Part shown: piece by piece, positions 1-8,004 of the stretch | Position numbering within the stretch: the stretch's first letter is position 1 | Layout: each line of letters starts with the position of its first letter | From: Streptomyces sp. T39 | Lineage (GTDB): Bacteria; Actinomycetota; Actinomycetes; Streptomycetales; Streptomycetaceae | DNA length: 34,859 nucleotides | Reading direction: 5' to 3' | Assembly: GCF_008042045.1 (NCBI RefSeq) | Contig: NZ_RDBP01000057.1 | Coordinates: 1-34,859, forward strand | Notes under the pieces: generated by a model | Seen by the model: only the letters and a program-made list of their open reading frames with translations | What the model was told of the DNA's origin: nothing | The model's database searches: none | Program-made: the position numbers and the translations under genes

Positions 1-2
1 GC

Positions 3-1844
3 GCCGGGCCGGCGGTCCCTGATGCGTTCGCAGTGCCCGAGGAGGGCGGCCCGGTCGTCGGCGCGGACGACGTCCTCGCCCGCCACGCCCTCGCGCGGTT
101 TGACGACGCACGGGTACGGCACGGCGAGGACGCCGGGAACCCGCCGCCCGCGGTCCCGTCCGCCGACGACGCCGTCGCCCACACCCTGCTCAACTGCCTG
201 GTGCGCGAGATCTCGGGCCCCGAGGGGCAGACCTCGCTCGCCGACGGCCGTCTGACGCTGCGCCTGCCGCGCCGCGGCACGACCCTCGGTGTCGCCCTGC
301 GCCGCGCCTCGCCGACCGGGGCCCACCGCTTCACCGGACCCGTCGCCGAGCGGCGCGACGGCGGCTGGACACCCCTGTCCTGGCAGCGGCTGGCCGAACA
401 CGTCCACGCCGAACTCACCCTGCGCAGCGGGGTCGCCAACGACGAGTTCCTCGCGCAGCTGACGGCCGGCCACCGCGCCGTCAGGACCGCCCTCGCCGCT
501 CCCCGCAGGGTCCACGGCAGCGGCGCGCTCGCCGCCTACCTCGCCTCCGAGCAGTCGCTGCTCCTCGGCCACCGCTTCCACCCCACCCCCAAGGCCCACG
601 GCGGCGAACCGTCCCGCTGGGCCGCCTACGCCCCGGAGGCGGGCGCCGCGTTCGGGCTGCGGCTGCTCGCCGTCCGCGCCGGGCTCACGGCCGAGGAGTG
701 CGCGGAGCCCGGGGCCGCGTCCCCGCTCGACCGGCTCGGCGACGCACCGCCCGGCTACCGGCTGCTCCCCGCCCATCCGTGGCAGTACGACCTCCTGCGC
801 GAACGGCCCGCGCTGCGCGCGGCGCTGGCCCGGGGCGACGTCCTCGACCTGGGGACCGGGAGCGTGCCCTTCGTGCCGACGGCCTCCGTGCGCACGCTGT
901 ACGACGGGGAGACCTTCCTCAAGTTCAGTCTGGACGTCCGCATCACCAACTGCGTCCGCAAGAACGCCCATTACGAGCTCAGCGGCGCGGTCGCGCTCAC
1001 CCGGCTGCTGCGGCCCGTCTTCGAGGCCCTCGCCGCCCGCTTCCCCGGCACGGCCGTCCTGCGCGAACCGGCCTACCGCAGTCTCGCCCTGCCGGGCCCC
1101 GGGTCCGCCCCCGACCGCGAGCTGCTCGAAGGTCTCGGCGTCATCGTCCGCGACGGCCTCGGCCGCCATCAGCGCGAGGGCACCACCGCGCTGCTCGCGG
1201 CCGCCGTCGCCGACGAGTACCCCAACGGGCCCGGCCGCGTCGGCCACCTGCTCGCCGGGCGCGGCCCCGGAGCCGCCCTCGACTGGTGGCGCCGGTATCT
1301 GGAGCTGCTGGTGCCGCCCGTGCTCGCCGCCTACTTCGACCACGGCCTCGTCCTCGAACCCCATCTGCAGAACGTGGTGGTCTGCGTCGACCCCGACGGC
1401 CTGCCGGTCCAGATCCTGCTGCGGGACCTGGAGGGCGCCAAGCTGCTGCCCGGACCGCATGCGCGGGCCCTCGCCGCGCTGCCGCCGCAGGTCGCGGGCC
1501 CGCTCACCTACGACCCCGCCCGCGGCTGGCACCGGGTCGTCTACTGCCTGCTGGTCAACCACGCCGCCGAACTCCTCGCCGCGCTCGCCGACCGCCACCC
1601 GCACCTGGAACACGCCCTGTGGCAGGAGGTCCGGGGGGTGCTGGCCCGGTACGCCGACGAGCACGGCCCGGCCCGCCCCGAGCTCACGGCACTGCTCGCC
1701 GGGGCGCCGCTGCCCGCCAAGGCCAACCTGCTGACGCGCTGGCGGCGCGACGCGGACCGCGACGCCGGCTACGTCCTGATCGACTCGCCCCTCGCCCCGC
1801 CGCGCACGACGCCCGGGGCGCGCACCGGCACGGAGACCCGATGA
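3..1844 (+). CDS. IucA/IucC family siderophore (NIS) synthetase, 5' end probably clipped
   Basis: NRPS-independent siderophore synthetase: a cytoplasmic ATP-dependent ligase that condenses a carboxylate (citrate or similar) with an amine or hydroxylamine. The frame is open to the left edge with coding-like residues before the first in-window start (GTG at 33), so the true start may lie outside. Counted from that GTG the protein has 603 residues, the usual family length. Family blocks are visible: AHTLLNCLVREISGP near residue 49, KFSLDVRITN at 297-306 (nucleotide/carboxylate site), HGLVLEPHLQN from 437, and LRDLEGAK at about 463. The stop overlaps the next start (ATGA), so it is translationally coupled to the PLP decarboxylase. 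That pairing is typical of hydroxycarboxylate siderophore loci such as staphyloferrin B. The substrate cannot be read from sequence. Family call certain; start uncertain. Confidence 0.93.
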   Translation, partial: AGPAVPDAFAVPEEGGPVVGADDVLARHALARFDDARVRHGEDAGNPPPAVPSADDAVAHTLLNCLVREISGPEGQTSLADGRLTLRLPRRGTTLGVALRRASPTGAHRFTGPVAERRDGGWTPLSWQRLAEHVHAELTLRSGVANDEFLAQLTAGHRAVRTALAAPRRVHGSGALAAYLASEQSLLLGHRFHPTPKAHGGEPSRWAAYAPEAGAAFGLRLLAVRAGLTAEECAEPGAASPLDRLGDAPPGYRLLPAHPWQYDLLRERPALRAALARGDVLDLGTGSVPFVPTASVRTLYDGETFLKFSLDVRITNCVRKNAHYELSGAVALTRLLRPVFEALAARFPGTAVLREPAYRSLALPGPGSAPDRELLEGLGVIVRDGLGRHQREGTTALLAAAVADEYPNGPGRVGHLLAGRGPGAALDWWRRYLELLVPPVLAAYFDHGLVLEPHLQNVVVCVDPDGLPVQILLRDLEGAKLLPGPHARALAALPPQVAGPLTYDPARGWHRVVYCLLVNHAAELLAALADRHPHLEHALWQEVRGVLARYADEHGPARPELTALLAGAPLPAKANLLTRWRRDADRDAGYVLIDSPLAPPRTTPGARTGTETR

Positions 1845-3085
1845 CCGCCCCCACGACCGCAGTCCGGGACCTGGCCCTCGCACTCGGTCCCGCCGGCCTG
1901 CCCGCCTACCTCTACGACCTGGACGCCCTCCGCGAGCACGCCGCCGCCGTCCGCGCGGCCCTGCCGGCGGGCGTCGAGCTGTACTACGCGGCGAAGGCCA
2001 ACCCGGAGCCCCCGCTGCTGGCCGCCCTGTCGCCGTACTGCGACGGCTTCGAGGTCGCCTCCGGCGGCGAACTCGCCCATGTCGCGGCCGCCGTGCCGGG
2101 CCGGCCCCTGGCGTTCGGCGGACCGGGCAAGACGCCGGACGAGATCCGCGCCGCCCTCGGTGCCGGGGTCCACCGCTTCCACGCCGAGAGCCTGCACGAG
2201 CTGCGCGTCCTCGACCTGCTGGCCGCCGGCACCCGGACCGGCCTCCCCGTCGGTGTCCTGCTGCGGTTCAACCTGCCCCTCGACCCGGAGGCGTCGCGCG
2301 GCAGCGCGCTCGCCATGGGAGGGACGCCGAGCCCGTTCGGCATCGACCCGGCCGACGCCGACGAGGCGGTGCGCCTGGTGAACGGCTCGCCCCGGCTCGC
2401 GCTGCGGGGCGTCCACGCCCACCTGGCCAGCGGACTGGACGCGCCCGCCCTGCTGTCCGTCGCCGCCTCCGTGGTGAGCTGGGCCGAGGAGCTGACCGCC
2501 CGTCACCGGGCGCCGCTGCACGAGGTGAACATCGGCGGCGGCATGACCGTGGACTACGCCCGTCCGGCCGCCCGCTTCGACTGGACCGGGTACGGGCGGG
2601 GACTCGGCCTGCTCCTCGCCTCCCGCCCCGGACTGCGGCTGCGCGTCGAACCGGGCCGCGCCCTGACCGCGTACTGCGGCTGGTACGCCACCGAGGTGCT
2701 GGACGTGAAGCACAGCCGCGGCGAGGACTTCGCCGTGGTCCGCGGCGGCACCCACCATCTGCGCACCCCCGCCACCAAGGGACACGACCAGCCCTGCACG
2801 GTGCTGCCCGTGGACACCTGGACGTCCCCGTGGCCCCGCCCCGGAGCCCGGACCGGCCGGGTCACCCTCACCGGGCAGCTGTGCACGCCCAAGGACGTCC
2901 TGGCGCGCCGGGTCCCGGCCCCCGGCCTGCGGGCCGGTGACCGGGTCCTCTTCGGGCTGTCCGGCGCGTACGCGTGGAACATCTCGCACCACGACTTCCT
3001 GATGCACCCCCGGCCCGGCTTCCACTTCCTGCCGTCGGACGGCCGGCCGGCCCCCGGGCCCACGATCCCGGGGGCCGGCGCCTGA
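1841..3085 (+). CDS. Type III PLP-dependent decarboxylase (DAP/ornithine decarboxylase fold), siderophore-linked
   Basis: A 414-residue fold-type III PLP enzyme of the Orn/DAP/Arg decarboxylase group 2 family. The PLP lysine lies in YYAAKANP (Lys52). The phosphate-binding loop NIGGG spans 230-234, EPGR is at 270-273, and the catalytic Cys is in GQLCTPKD (Cys348). The ATG at 1841 overlaps the stop of the NIS synthetase by four bases, so the two are one operon. In related clusters (SbnH of staphyloferrin B, for example) such an enzyme decarboxylates an amino-acid building block or a citryl-amino-acid intermediate to expose an amine for the next condensation. I infer the same here. It could instead be a stand-alone diaminopimelate-like decarboxylase, but the coupling argues against a lysine-pathway role. 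A hairpin terminator follows directly. Confidence 0.88.
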   Translation: MTAPTTAVRDLALALGPAGLPAYLYDLDALREHAAAVRAALPAGVELYYAAKANPEPPLLAALSPYCDGFEVASGGELAHVAAAVPGRPLAFGGPGKTPDEIRAALGAGVHRFHAESLHELRVLDLLAAGTRTGLPVGVLLRFNLPLDPEASRGSALAMGGTPSPFGIDPADADEAVRLVNGSPRLALRGVHAHLASGLDAPALLSVAASVVSWAEELTARHRAPLHEVNIGGGMTVDYARPAARFDWTGYGRGLGLLLASRPGLRLRVEPGRALTAYCGWYATEVLDVKHSRGEDFAVVRGGTHHLRTPATKGHDQPCTVLPVDTWTSPWPRPGARTGRVTLTGQLCTPKDVLARRVPAPGLRAGDRVLFGLSGAYAWNISHHDFLMHPRPGFHFLPSDGRPAPGPTIPGAGA

Positions 3086-3088
3086 CCA

Positions 3089-3116
3089 CGCGTGCCGCGG
3101 CCCCCCGCGGCACGCG
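3089..3116. terminator. Bidirectional hairpin between convergent genes
   Basis: Perfect 12-bp GC stem (3089-3100 with 3105-3116) and a four-base CCCC loop, starting four bases after the decarboxylase stop and 17 bases beyond the stop of the convergent protease gene. There is no U-tract, as is common for GC-rich actinomycete terminators. Confidence 0.75.
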
Positions 3117-3132
3117 CCCCCCGGTCAGGCCG

Positions 3133-4500
3133 TCACGCGCGCCGCCACAGCGCGGGGACGTTCGACGGCTCCCAGCCCGCCTGGGCCTGGTGGCCCTGGA
3201 GGCAGACGTAGTCGGCGCCGCCGTAGGAGACCCGGTCACCCGCGGTGTAGACCGTGCCCGCGGCCCAGGTGCCGCCGGGCTCGCCGCCCGGCGGCGGCTC
3301 CTCCCCGCCCGTGGTCGTCCGCAGGGTCAGGCCGTATCCCTGGAGCAGCGGGTTGACCGGCTGGTGGTAGGTGGTCCCGCCGGTGCGGCAGTCGCCGGAG
3401 CCGCCCGAGGTGACGCCCTGCGCCTGGCTGCCCGAGATGTACGAGCCGCCCGAGTCGCCGGGCTCGGCGCACACCGAGGTGCGGGTCACACCGGTGATCG
3501 TGCCCTCCGGGTAGGTGACGCTGGTGTTGTGCTGCTGGATGGTGCCGCAGTGCCAGCCGGTGGTCGAGCCGGACCGGCACACCGACGCCCCGACCGGCTG
3601 CTGCACCGAGCCGGTGACCTGCACGTTCTGGCCGCCCGCACCCTTGACGTAGGGCGTCGACGTCCAGTTGGCGTTCGCCAGCACCCACGCGGTGTCCCGG
3701 CCGGGGAAGGTGGACGCCTGGAAGGTGCCCTGGGCCACCTGGTTCCAGCCGCTGGTGGCGGTGCCCGCGCGGCCGCAGTGACCGGCCGTGGCGAAGCCGT
3801 GCTGGGTGCCGCGGGTGACCGCGAAGCCGACCGAGCACCGGCCGCCGCCGCCCATGTAGTACGCGTCGCCGCCCCGGATGTCGTGGAGCGGACGCGGCGC
3901 CTCGGCGGTGCGGGTCACCCGGATCGGCGCCCGGTCCGCACCGCTCCTGGCGATCAGCGACTCGGCCGCCGCCGTGTCCCGCGCCGCCACCACCACGCTG
4001 TTGCTGCGCACGTCCACGTACCAGACGGGCACCCCGGCCGAACCGCCGCGCACCGCCGCCCGGTCGAGGGCGGCCTTGGCGCGGTCCAGTGCGGCGAGCG
4101 AGTGGGCGGCGGGCCGCGCCTCGGCGCCCGCCGACCGGATCGCCGCCGTGCCGGCGGGCGACGTCGTCGCCACCGTCAGCGTGCCCGACTCCGCGCCCGA
4201 CACCCACGCCCCGGCGAACGAGGCGCCCAGGCGCTGCCGGAGGAGGGCCGCGGCGGCGCCCGCCTCGGCCTCGTTCACCAGGCGCCGTTCGGCCTGCGGG
4301 CGGGTCAGTCCCAGATCGCGCTGCATGGCGTTCAGCAGCTCGGGCCGGACCGCGTCCGTGCCCAGTGTCCGCGCGGCGGTGCGGACGGCCGGGTCCGCCG
4401 TGGACGGCACGGCGGACGCGGTGCCCTGCAGCGAGGCCAGGACGAGCGCGCCGACGGCCACGGCGCCCGCGCACGCTGCCCTGGCATGTCTGTGGAACAT
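3133..4500 (-). CDS. sprC: Secreted S1 serine protease, streptogrisin C-like, with C-terminal chitin-binding domain
   Basis: Extracellular chymotrypsin-like protease made as a pre-pro-enzyme. The start is the ATG at 4500, preceded by a GAGGGGA ribosome site; an upstream in-frame extension lacks a signal peptide at its end and is rejected. Residues 1-30 form a signal peptide ending ASA. About 31-207 are the alpha-lytic-type propeptide. The mature protease begins near IRGGDAYY (208). The triad is His241 (TAGHC), Asp269 (GRDTAW) and Ser350 (GDSGGS). A Pro/Gly/Glu linker (397-410) leads to a CBM5/12-type chitin-binding module (411-455, WAAGTVYTAGDRVSYGG). Total length of 455 closely matches streptogrisin C. 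A weak TACGGT -10-like box lies at 4537-4542. The LysR gene 71 bases upstream, in the same direction, may control it. Confidence 0.93.
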   Translation of the reverse strand: MFHRHARAACAGAVAVGALVLASLQGTASAVPSTADPAVRTAARTLGTDAVRPELLNAMQRDLGLTRPQAERRLVNEAEAGAAAALLRQRLGASFAGAWVSGAESGTLTVATTSPAGTAAIRSAGAEARPAAHSLAALDRAKAALDRAAVRGGSAGVPVWYVDVRSNSVVVAARDTAAAESLIARSGADRAPIRVTRTAEAPRPLHDIRGGDAYYMGGGGRCSVGFAVTRGTQHGFATAGHCGRAGTATSGWNQVAQGTFQASTFPGRDTAWVLANANWTSTPYVKGAGGQNVQVTGSVQQPVGASVCRSGSTTGWHCGTIQQHNTSVTYPEGTITGVTRTSVCAEPGDSGGSYISGSQAQGVTSGGSGDCRTGGTTYHQPVNPLLQGYGLTLRTTTGGEEPPPGGEPGGTWAAGTVYTAGDRVSYGGADYVCLQGHQAQAGWEPSNVPALWRRA

Positions 4501-4570
4501 GGGGAGTCCCCTCGGTCTCGGGTGAGGTGTGCCGAAACCGTAGGGACCGCGGGCCCCCGCCGAGCAGATG

Positions 4571-5551
4571 TCAGCCGGCCCCCTGCATCGCGTTATGGCG
4601 GGGCGCGGTGCCGCCCGCCGCCAGCCACCGGGAGTAACTCGTGCTGCGTCCGGCGGCCTCGCGGTGGGCCGCCCGCACATGGGCGATGACCGCGGGAGCC
4701 CCGGTCGCGGCGGCCGACGCGGGATGCCAGCCGAGGAGGTGGCGCCAGACCAGCGGCGTCCCGGCGAGCGCGCGGGTCACGAGCCCGGGGGTGGTGGGGA
4801 AGGTGGCCCGGCACAGGCCGACCGCCCGGCCCACCTGCACCAGGTGCACACAGGACGCGGTGTCGGTCTCGTAGACACGGGCGGGGGTGAAGCCGGCCCG
4901 TACGCACGCCGCGGCGAAGCAGTCGCCGAAGCAGCCGTCGCCCGGGACGTCCGCCCAGTCCTGGCCCGCCAGTTCGGCGAGGGCGATCTCCTCGCGCCCG
5001 GCGAGCGGATGCCCGGTGGGCAGCATCACGAACACCGGGTCGCGGGCCACCTCGGTCCACGCCAGCCGGCCCGCCTGGGGCGGCGCGCTCTCGCCGCAGG
5101 TGCCGATCAGCGCGTAGTCCAGGCGCCCCTCGACGGCCTGCGCGGCGATCTCCCGCTCGGACCAGGAGGTGTGGGTGGCCACGCTCGCGTCCGGCTCGGC
5201 CTCGGCGAGCCGGTCGATGAGCCCGCCGAGCAGCGGCCCGTGGGTGCCCCCGAGCCGGAAGCCCCGGCGGCCGCCGTCCCACCCCCGCGCGAAGCGGACC
5301 GCCTCCTCCTGGAGGTCGTGCACCGCGGGCAGCACCACGCGGGCCCGGTCGAGGACGAGTTCGCCGAGCGCGGTGGTCCGCACCCCGCAGCGGCCGCGTT
5401 CGAACAGCGTCCCGCCGAGGGAGCGTTCGATCCGGCGCAGCTGGGCGCTGAGCGCCGGCTGGGCGAGTCCGAGCGCCGTCGCGGCCTTGGTGAGGCTGCC
5501 GGCGTCGGCGATGGCCCGGATCGTCTTCAGGTGCCGCAACTCCAGTTCCAT
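4571..5551 (-). CDS. LysR family transcriptional regulator
   Basis: A 326-residue cytoplasmic DNA-binding regulator. The N-terminal winged helix-turn-helix (residues 1-60) has the classic LysR pattern: LRHLKTIRAIADAGSLTKAA, then QPALSAQLRRIERSLG and LFERG. The rest is the periplasmic-binding-protein-like effector domain (about 90-295). The ATG at 5551 gives the standard LysR N-terminus, with the first helix at residue 5. It lies downstream of the NarL-type regulator on the same strand (79-base gap) and upstream of the sprC-like protease gene, its most likely neighbouring target. A perfect palindrome GGTCCGGACC (5593-5602) sits 42 bases upstream of the start, where an autoregulatory site would be expected. 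The effector is unknown. Confidence 0.9.
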   Translation of the reverse strand: MELELRHLKTIRAIADAGSLTKAATALGLAQPALSAQLRRIERSLGGTLFERGRCGVRTTALGELVLDRARVVLPAVHDLQEEAVRFARGWDGGRRGFRLGGTHGPLLGGLIDRLAEAEPDASVATHTSWSEREIAAQAVEGRLDYALIGTCGESAPPQAGRLAWTEVARDPVFVMLPTGHPLAGREEIALAELAGQDWADVPGDGCFGDCFAAACVRAGFTPARVYETDTASCVHLVQVGRAVGLCRATFPTTPGLVTRALAGTPLVWRHLLGWHPASAAATGAPAVIAHVRAAHREAAGRSTSYSRWLAAGGTAPRHNAMQGAG

Positions 5552-5592
5552 ACGGGCAGCTTGACGGCGGTCACCCGGCCCGGCAATACACA

Positions 5593-5602
5593 GGTCCGGA
5601 CC
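5593..5602. promoter_or_regulatory. Palindrome upstream of the LysR gene
   Basis: Perfect 10-base palindrome GGTCCGGACC, 42 bases upstream of the LysR start. Possible regulator binding site; position is the only support. Confidence 0.3.
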
Positions 5603-5615
5603 AATGCGGGGGAGG

Positions 5616-5639
5616 GCTCACGGTTCCCGCTCACGGTTC
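5616..5639. repeat. Direct repeat GCTCACGGTTC, two copies
   Basis: An 11-base unit at 5616-5626 and again at 5629-5639, offset by 13 bases. The second copy covers the stop codon of the response regulator gene (5631-5633). It lies in the short gap before the LysR gene. It may be a regulator site or a chance duplication. Confidence 0.4.
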
Positions 5640-6299
5640 GATGAGGCCGACCCGGATCGCGTAGCGCGTCAGTTCCAGCCGGTCCTTGAGCCCCAGCTTC
5701 TGCAGCAGGTTGGCCCGGTGCCGCTCCACGGTCTTCGCGCTGATCACCAGCAGGTCGCCGATCTCCTTGGAGGTGTGCCCCTCCGCGACCAGCTTGAGGA
5801 TCTCCTCCTCGCGCTCGGTGATCGCCCGCTCCGGCAGCGGGTCGCCCTCCCGCGCCCGGTCCAGATAGCGCCGGATCAGTGTGGTGACGGCGCCCGGGTA
5901 GATGAACGGCTCGTCGCGCATGGCGGCACGGCACGCCTCGACGAGGTCCCGGTCGGCGACCGACTTCAGGACGTAGCCGCTCGCCCCGGACTTCAGCGCC
6001 TCGAAGAAGTACTGCTCGTTGTCGTACATCGTGAGGATGAGGATCCGCAGCTCGGGCCGGAGCCGCGACAGCTCGCGGGCGGCCTGGAGACCCGTCAGCC
6101 GGGGCATCGCGATGTCGAGCACCGCAAGGTCGATCTCCTCGGTCCTCGCGAGGGCGACGGCCTCGGCGCCGTCGCCCGCCTCGGCGACCACCGTGAGGTC
6201 CGGCTCGCCGTCGAGGATGAGCCGCACCCCGCGCCGCACCAGCGCGTGGTCGTCGGCGAGCAGGATGCGGGCCGCCCGTCCGGGCGCCTGGGTCGTCAT
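5631..6299 (-). CDS. NarL/LuxR-type response regulator
   Basis: A 222-residue two-component response regulator. The receiver domain (about 10-125) has the acidic pair in LLADDH, phospho-acceptor Asp62 (LAVLDIAMP), Thr90 and Lys112 (YVLKS). The C-terminal LuxR helix-turn-helix (about 158-215) carries ITEREEEILKLVAEGHTSKE and SAKTVERHRANLLQKLGLKDR. Its ATG overlaps the stop of the kinase gene by four bases, so kinase and regulator are one coupled operon. No regulon can be read from sequence; the adjacent LysR and protease genes on the same strand are possible targets. Confidence 0.95.
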   Translation of the reverse strand: MTTQAPGRAARILLADDHALVRRGVRLILDGEPDLTVVAEAGDGAEAVALARTEEIDLAVLDIAMPRLTGLQAARELSRLRPELRILILTMYDNEQYFFEALKSGASGYVLKSVADRDLVEACRAAMRDEPFIYPGAVTTLIRRYLDRAREGDPLPERAITEREEEILKLVAEGHTSKEIGDLLVISAKTVERHRANLLQKLGLKDRLELTRYAIRVGLIEP

Positions 6300-7249
6300 A
6301 CGGTGCTTCCTTCCGTGGCCGGCACGCGCAAACGCACCTCCGTTCCGCCGTCCGCCGACGGGCCGAGCGTCAGCCCGGCGTCGATGAGCAGGGCACGCTC
6401 GCGCATCCCCTGGATGCCGGAGCCCTCCGGCGCGCCGCCGAGCCCGCCGCCGTCGTCGCGGATCACGAGGTCCACGGCGCCACCGGGGCCGGGCTCCAGA
6501 CGCAGCTCCACGGCACGCGCACCGGCATGCCGGGCCGTGTTCGTCAGACTCTCCTGCGCCACCCGGTACACCACCAGCTCCCGTTTGTCGTCCAGCTCGG
6601 GCAGCCCGGGGGCGATGTGGTGGCGCACCGTCAGCCCCGGGGCGGTGAACTCGGCCGCCAGCGCGCGCAGCGCGCTGTGCAGCCCGAGCTCCTCCAGCAC
6701 CCCCGGGCGCAGCCGCCGGGCGATCCGGCGGATCTCGTCGAGCCCGCCGCGGGTCGTCTCCTGCACCTGGCGCAGGTCCTCCCGCAGCGGTTCGGGCACC
6801 TGATCGGCCGTCCGCTTCAGATGCAGCAGCACCGCGGTCAGCGTCTGCCCCACCTCGTCGTGCAGCTCCTGCGCGATCCGCTGCCGCTCCGCCTCCTGGG
6901 CGGACAGCGCCAGGGCGCTGCTCGTCGCCCGCTCGGCCTCCAGCCGCTCCAGCATCGTGTTGAACGTGGTGATCAGCTCGGCCACCTCACCCGGCCCGGC
7001 GACCGCCGCACGGCTGCCGGGGCGCAGCAGGTCGGCCGAGGTCATCGCCCGGGTGAGCCGGGCGAGCGGGGCGAGACCGATCCGCAGCAGCACCGCGTTG
7101 GCGACCAGCATCACCACCAGGCCGACGCCGATCACCAGCGCCTCGGCCAGCAGCACGGGAGTGGACACCGTCACCGGGCCGAGCAGCAGCAGCACGGCCG
7201 CGATCAGCACCGCGGCGTTCAGCAGGAAGATCCGCCAGAACAGCGACAT
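6296..7249 (-). CDS. NarL-type sensor histidine kinase (HisKA_3)
   Basis: Membrane histidine kinase partner of the response regulator at 5631. I start it at ATG 7249 because GAGGAAGG stands just upstream and the protein then opens directly with a hydrophobic segment (SLFWRIFLLNAAVLIAAVLL). The upstream in-frame stretch looks non-coding. The 317-residue protein has two membrane segments (about 4-24 and 31-57) with almost no extracellular loop, a HAMP linker (58-110), a HisKA_3 dimerisation helix with phospho-acceptor His130 (AQELHDEVGQTL) and a HATPase_c domain ending near residue 312 (IRDDGGG, GIQGMRERA). The tiny loop suggests that it senses the membrane itself or an intramembrane partner. 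Confidence 0.92.
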   Translation of the reverse strand: MSLFWRIFLLNAAVLIAAVLLLLGPVTVSTPVLLAEALVIGVGLVVMLVANAVLLRIGLAPLARLTRAMTSADLLRPGSRAAVAGPGEVAELITTFNTMLERLEAERATSSALALSAQEAERQRIAQELHDEVGQTLTAVLLHLKRTADQVPEPLREDLRQVQETTRGGLDEIRRIARRLRPGVLEELGLHSALRALAAEFTAPGLTVRHHIAPGLPELDDKRELVVYRVAQESLTNTARHAGARAVELRLEPGPGGAVDLVIRDDGGGLGGAPEGSGIQGMRERALLIDAGLTLGPSADGGTEVRLRVPATEGSTV

Positions 7250-7437
7250 GGTCCCGCCTTCCTCGAAGGGCTTCGGTCCCATCGTCGCCGTCGTGCGCCC
7301 GCGCCACAGCCGCAGGCCCGTGGCCTGCGGCTCACTCGTGTCCACGCCCAGCCTTCCGGCCGGACGCGGCCCCTGTCCATCCGTGCTGACACCCATATCG
7401 CGCCACGGTACGGGGATGAAACGATGGCGCGGCGTGT

Positions 7438-7471
7438 GCGGTGGCCGCCCCCTCCAGGGGGCGGCCACCGC
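7438..7471. other. Strong hairpin in the divergent region before the antiporter operon
   Basis: Perfect 15-bp stem (7438-7452 with 7457-7471) and loop TCCA, extendable by a G-C pair flanked by G-T pairs. It lies between divergently transcribed genes, so it cannot end either neighbour's mRNA. It ends 44 bases before the GTG at 7516 and could form in the antiporter mRNA leader. The rest of 7250-7515 shows no feature I can name. Confidence 0.55.
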
Positions 7472-7515
7472 GCGAGCAGTCGTTGCACGCATTGAACGGA
7501 CAAGGAGGACGGGCC

Positions 7516-8001
7516 GTGCCCGCTCCACGGATGAGCACCACGCCCCTGCCGGGCATCGGTGTCCAGTACGACCTCACCACCCGCGAACACCGCCACCTCT
7601 CGGTGATCGCCCATCGCGACGGGACGAGGTCGGTCAACGTCTACCGGCCGGACGATCCCGACGCCTGCGCGCAGTCGCTCCACCTGACGAGCGCCGAGGC
7701 GGCCTCGCTCATCGACGCCCTGCTGCCCGACCACCACAGTCCCAGCGTGCTGCACACGACCGACCTCGGTCTCGTCGCCGAGCGCATCGAGCTGTCCGCC
7801 CACTCCGTGTGGAACGGCCGCGTCATGGGCGACCTGCGTCTGCGCACCGAGACCGGCGCCTCGGTCGTCGCCGTGCTCCGACGGGCCGACGCCGTGCCCT
7901 CCCCGGGCCCGGACTACCGCCTGGCCGGCGGCGACACCCTGATCGTCGTCGGCACCCGCGAGGGCGTGGACGGCGCCGCGGCGATACTCGGGCGGGAGTG
8001 A
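7516..8001 (+). CDS. Cation:proton antiporter regulatory subunit (TrkA_C/RCK_C, KhtT-like)
   Basis: A 161-residue cytoplasmic regulatory subunit. The GTG at 7516 is chosen because AAGGAGG (7502-7508) sits at ideal distance; an ATG five codons later would be too far. The C-terminal half (about 80-155) reads as an RCK_C/TrkA_C ligand-binding domain, with the expected pattern around VMGDLRLRTETGASVVAVLR and GGDTLIVVGTREG. The antiporter gene starts three bases after its stop, so the two are co-transcribed. In Bacillus KhtTU the equivalent subunit gates a K+/H+ antiporter in response to nucleotide or pH signals; I infer the same arrangement. The N-terminal half is a family-specific extension with no assigned role. 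Confidence 0.88.
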   Translation: MPAPRMSTTPLPGIGVQYDLTTREHRHLSVIAHRDGTRSVNVYRPDDPDACAQSLHLTSAEAASLIDALLPDHHSPSVLHTTDLGLVAERIELSAHSVWNGRVMGDLRLRTETGASVVAVLRRADAVPSPGPDYRLAGGDTLIVVGTREGVDGAAAILGRE

Positions 8002-8004
8002 GCG

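Noticed and set aside
4501..4680. Extension of the protease gene to 4680
   Set aside because: It would bury the signal peptide inside the protein and overlap the LysR coding region.
7250..7528. Longer version of the histidine kinase starting near 7528
   Set aside because: The added 93 residues are Arg/Pro-rich without structure, while ATG 7249 has a strong ribosome site directly before the first membrane helix.
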